64,000 bases of DNA from Kitasatospora fiedleri. GTDB taxonomy: Bacteria; Actinomycetota; Actinomycetes; Streptomycetales; Streptomycetaceae. Shown one piece after another: positions 61,544-64,000 of the stretch; position 1 is the first letter of the stretch, and each line of letters opens with the position of its first letter. A program made the position numbers and the translations under genes. The notes below the pieces were generated by a model. The model was not told where the DNA came from. It made no database searches and saw nothing but the letters and a program-made list of their open reading frames with translations. The DNA lies in assembly GCF_948472415.1 (NCBI RefSeq), contig NZ_OX419519.1:1798001-1862000 (forward strand). The letters are read 5' to 3'.

Positions 61544-64000
61544 GTGTACGGACGCATATCGGGGGGCCGTGGGCGGTTGGTGCCGCCGGGCGCCCGGGGG
61601 TGAGCGCCGTTGTGGCGCTCGCCGTGTCGGTGTCACTGCTGGCGGGGACGGAGGACGCGCTGGCCGCGCCGAAGCCGGACAAGTCCGGTCAGGCGCAGGG
61701 CACCAAGTGGGCCACCGAGGCTGCTGACATCCCGTCGGCGCGGGTCGCGGCCCGGCTGTCCGGGCAGCGGGTGGAGGCGCTGTCCGAGCGGACCGAGACG
61801 TCGACGACGTGGGTGAACAAGGACGGCTCGCTGACCAGCGAGCTGTTCGCCGGGCCGGTGCGCTTCCAGCGCGACGGCCGGTGGACGGACGTCGACCTGG
61901 CGCTGCAGCGGCAGCCGGACGGCTCGGTCGCGCCCAAGGCTCACCCGGGCGCGCTGAAGCTGGCCGCCCCGGGCGGCACCCGGGCACGCTCGCTCGCCGA
62001 CTCGCAGTCCGGCCAGGGCGAGGACCGCACCCTGGTGACCCTCGGCGAGGGCGACCAGCAGGTCGAGCTGCGGTGGAAGGGCGGCCTGCCCGCACCCGAG
62101 CTGGACGGCACGAAGGCCACCTACAAGGACGCGATCAGCGACGGCGCGGCCGATCTGGTGGTGGAGGCCACCCGCACCGGCTTCGAGCAGTACACCGTCC
62201 TCAAGCAGCGCCCGACGGCGGCCGGTTACTCCTACACGATGCCGCTGAAGGTCAAGGGGCTCAAGGCAGAGGCGCAGGCGGACGGCAGCGTGCTGTTCAC
62301 CGACAGGAAGACCGGTGAGAAGCGGGCCGTGCTGCCCGCGCCGGTGATGTGGGACTCCGCCGTCATCGCGGAGGGCTCGCGCGAGCACGCCAACCGGGCG
62401 AAGGTCGACCTGAAGGTCGTCCAGCACGGCGACAGCATCGACCTGGTGTTCGCTCCCGACGCGGCGTTCCTCACCGACCCGAACACCCGGTACCCGGTCA
62501 CCGTCGACCCCTCGACGATCGCGCTGGGCAACGTGTTCGACACCCGGGTGCAGAAGGGCGAGAGCGTCGACTGGTCGGCGGACACCGAGCTGTACTGGGG
62601 CAACCCCGGCACCAAGAACGCCGACGGCTCCTCCCGCGAGGCCCGCGCGTTCATCAACTGGAACACCGCGCCGATCGCGGACGCGCTGATCACCAACGCG
62701 ACCGTGTCGCTGTGGAACTTCCAGTCCGGCAACAGCGACTGCGCCGGCTACGCCTGGGACGTCTACGACACCTCGCTCGCCTCCACCGCCTCACGGTGGA
62801 CCCTGCAACCCTCCTGGAACTCCAAGCAGGCGACGTCGACGGAGACCGCGGGCCGCACCGGCTGCCAGAACGACGGCTGGATCAACGCCGACGTCACCAA
62901 CCTCGTGCAGAGCTGGACCTCCGCGAAGAACCCCACGTCCGGCATGGGCCTGCGCGCCCCGGACGAGAGCAGCACCAAGTACTGGAAGGAGGTCAACTCC
63001 TCCGAGGCCGGCTCGAACGTGCCCAAGCTGACGGTCACCTACAACTACCGCCCGCGCACCGGCACCGACCAGCAGGCCGGCTCCCCCTTCTACAAGGACG
63101 GCAACGGGACCTGGTGGGTCAACTCCACCACCCCGACGCTGCGCGACACCTTCGTCGACCCGAACAACGACAAGGTCGACGGCACCTTCCAGGTCTTCGA
63201 CAACGACAGCGGCGCGCAGGTCGGCAACGTACTGGTCTCCCCGTACGTCGCCTCGGGCCAGCCCGCCTCGGTGACCGTCCCCGCGGGGCTGCTGACCAAC
63301 GGCAAGACCTACCGGTTCCGCACCTCGCCCTACGACGGCCTGCACTACAACACCACGTGGTCGCCGTGGGCGTACTTCACCGTCGACACCGCCGCGCCCT
63401 CCGCGCCGTCCGCGATCACCTCGACCGACTACCCCTCCGGGCAGTGGGTCAAGGGCGCCGGGCAGTCCGGCGTGTTCACCCTGACCCCGCCCGCCGGTGA
63501 CCAGAGCGCCCTGGAGTGGACGCTCGACGGCGCCACCTGGACCAAGGTGGCCACCGGGGGCTCCACCGCCCCGGTCAACCTGACCGTCACCCCGGACAAG
63601 GCCGGCACGCAGACCCTGCAGGTCCGCGCCGTCGACAAGGCCGAGAACAAGTCCGAACCCGTCACCTACACCTTCCGGGTCGGGGCCGGCGGCGTGACCG
63701 CGCCCAACGACGGCACCCGCACCGCCGCCCGCCTCCCGCTGGTCGCCGAGGCCGACGCCGCCAAGTACAACGCCGTCAGCTTCTCCTGGCGCCGCTCGGA
63801 CGCCGACGCCTGGACCACGATCCCGGCCTCCGACGTCACCAACGCGGGCAGCGCGGTCAGTTGGCCCGTCGCGCTGAACAGCGGCAAGAGCCCGTCGCTG
63901 ACCTGGAACGCCACCAGCACCGTCAACCCCGACGGCACCGTGCAGGTCCGCGCCGACTTCACCGGCCCGAACAACGCCGCCGTCTCCTCCGAGGGCATCA
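61544..64000 (+). CDS. Large secreted DNRLRE/RHS-type protein, N-terminal part, apparent frameshift near the start
   Basis: The frame is open to the window edge. After the signal-like VSAVVALAVSVSLLAGTEDALAAP come VTVDPSTI, a DNRLRE-type beta domain (FDTRVQKGESVDWSADTELYWGNPGTKNADGSSREARAFINWNT ... DVTNLVQSWTSAKNPTSGMGLRAPDES) and Ig-like modules (NGKTYRFRTSPYDGLHYNTTWSPWAYFTVDTAAPSAPSAI). In streptomycetes this arrangement leads into RHS/YD repeats with a variable toxin end. GTG 61544 has GGGAG upstream, but its frame ends at 61603; one base added in the G-run 61596-61600 joins it to the long frame. Starting directly at GTG 61600 is the alternative. Confidence 0.8.

Overview
The window is very high-GC actinobacterial chromosome with no rRNA or tRNA gene seen. 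The content points to a streptomycete (Streptomyces or Kitasatospora): GTG starts and 4-nt ATGA/GTGA overlaps, XRE/DUF397 pairs, an IdeR/DmdR-type iron box, a cysteine-rich leader peptide of the SRRHVDL type, a sugar ABC importer without its own ATPase, and an srsBC-like alkylresorcinol tail. The mix of catabolism, resistance and regulators looks like accessory or arm-proximal DNA rather than core.

Layout. 0-7 kb: end of an alkylresorcinol-type operon (methyltransferase, flavin monooxygenase), a small protein, a LysR regulator divergent from a SnoaL-like protein and a gamma-resorcylate-decarboxylase-like amidohydrolase, a DrrAB-type exporter and a repeat lipoprotein. 7.3-13.1 kb: two convergent operons, (kinase + acyl-CoA dehydrogenase) and (two SDRs + quinone oxidoreductase), with a TetR gene; both start at nearly identical promoter-operators. 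This looks like a 4-hydroxyacyl-CoA (LvaA/LvaC, ACAD10/11-like) catabolic regulon. 13.1-20.8 kb: an iron-boxed DUF2470 protein, VOC protein, ferredoxin-reductase-like flavoprotein, DUF1876, thioredoxin, Fic enzyme, and a divergent MarR/extradiol dioxygenase pair. 20.8-27.5 kb: NAD(P)-binding protein, metal-binding TIGR03084-like protein, lipoprotein, TPR protein, multicopper oxidase and an XRE/DUF397 module with two small divergent genes. 27.5-43.9 kb: paired TPM-like membrane proteins, a short UvrA-like ATPase, HEAT-like protein, MerR regulators, CurA-like reductase, DinB proteins, a leader peptide followed by an IPNS-family oxygenase, a membrane protein and an FG-GAP secreted protein. 43.9-49.7 kb: a four-gene fatty-acid beta-oxidation operon. 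49.8-64 kb: GNAT and Pr6Pr proteins, IclR plus sugar ABC importer, a divergent EPSP synthase, an ABC-F protein with a long leader, VOC protein, a DUF1906 lipoprotein, and the N-terminal part of a large secreted DNRLRE/RHS-type protein running off the end.

Quality warning. At least nine otherwise convincing genes are broken, some twice, and every break is repaired by adding one base, most often in a run of G or C. All shifts go the same way (minus one). This looks more like consensus error than gene decay, so the broken genes are annotated across the breaks.
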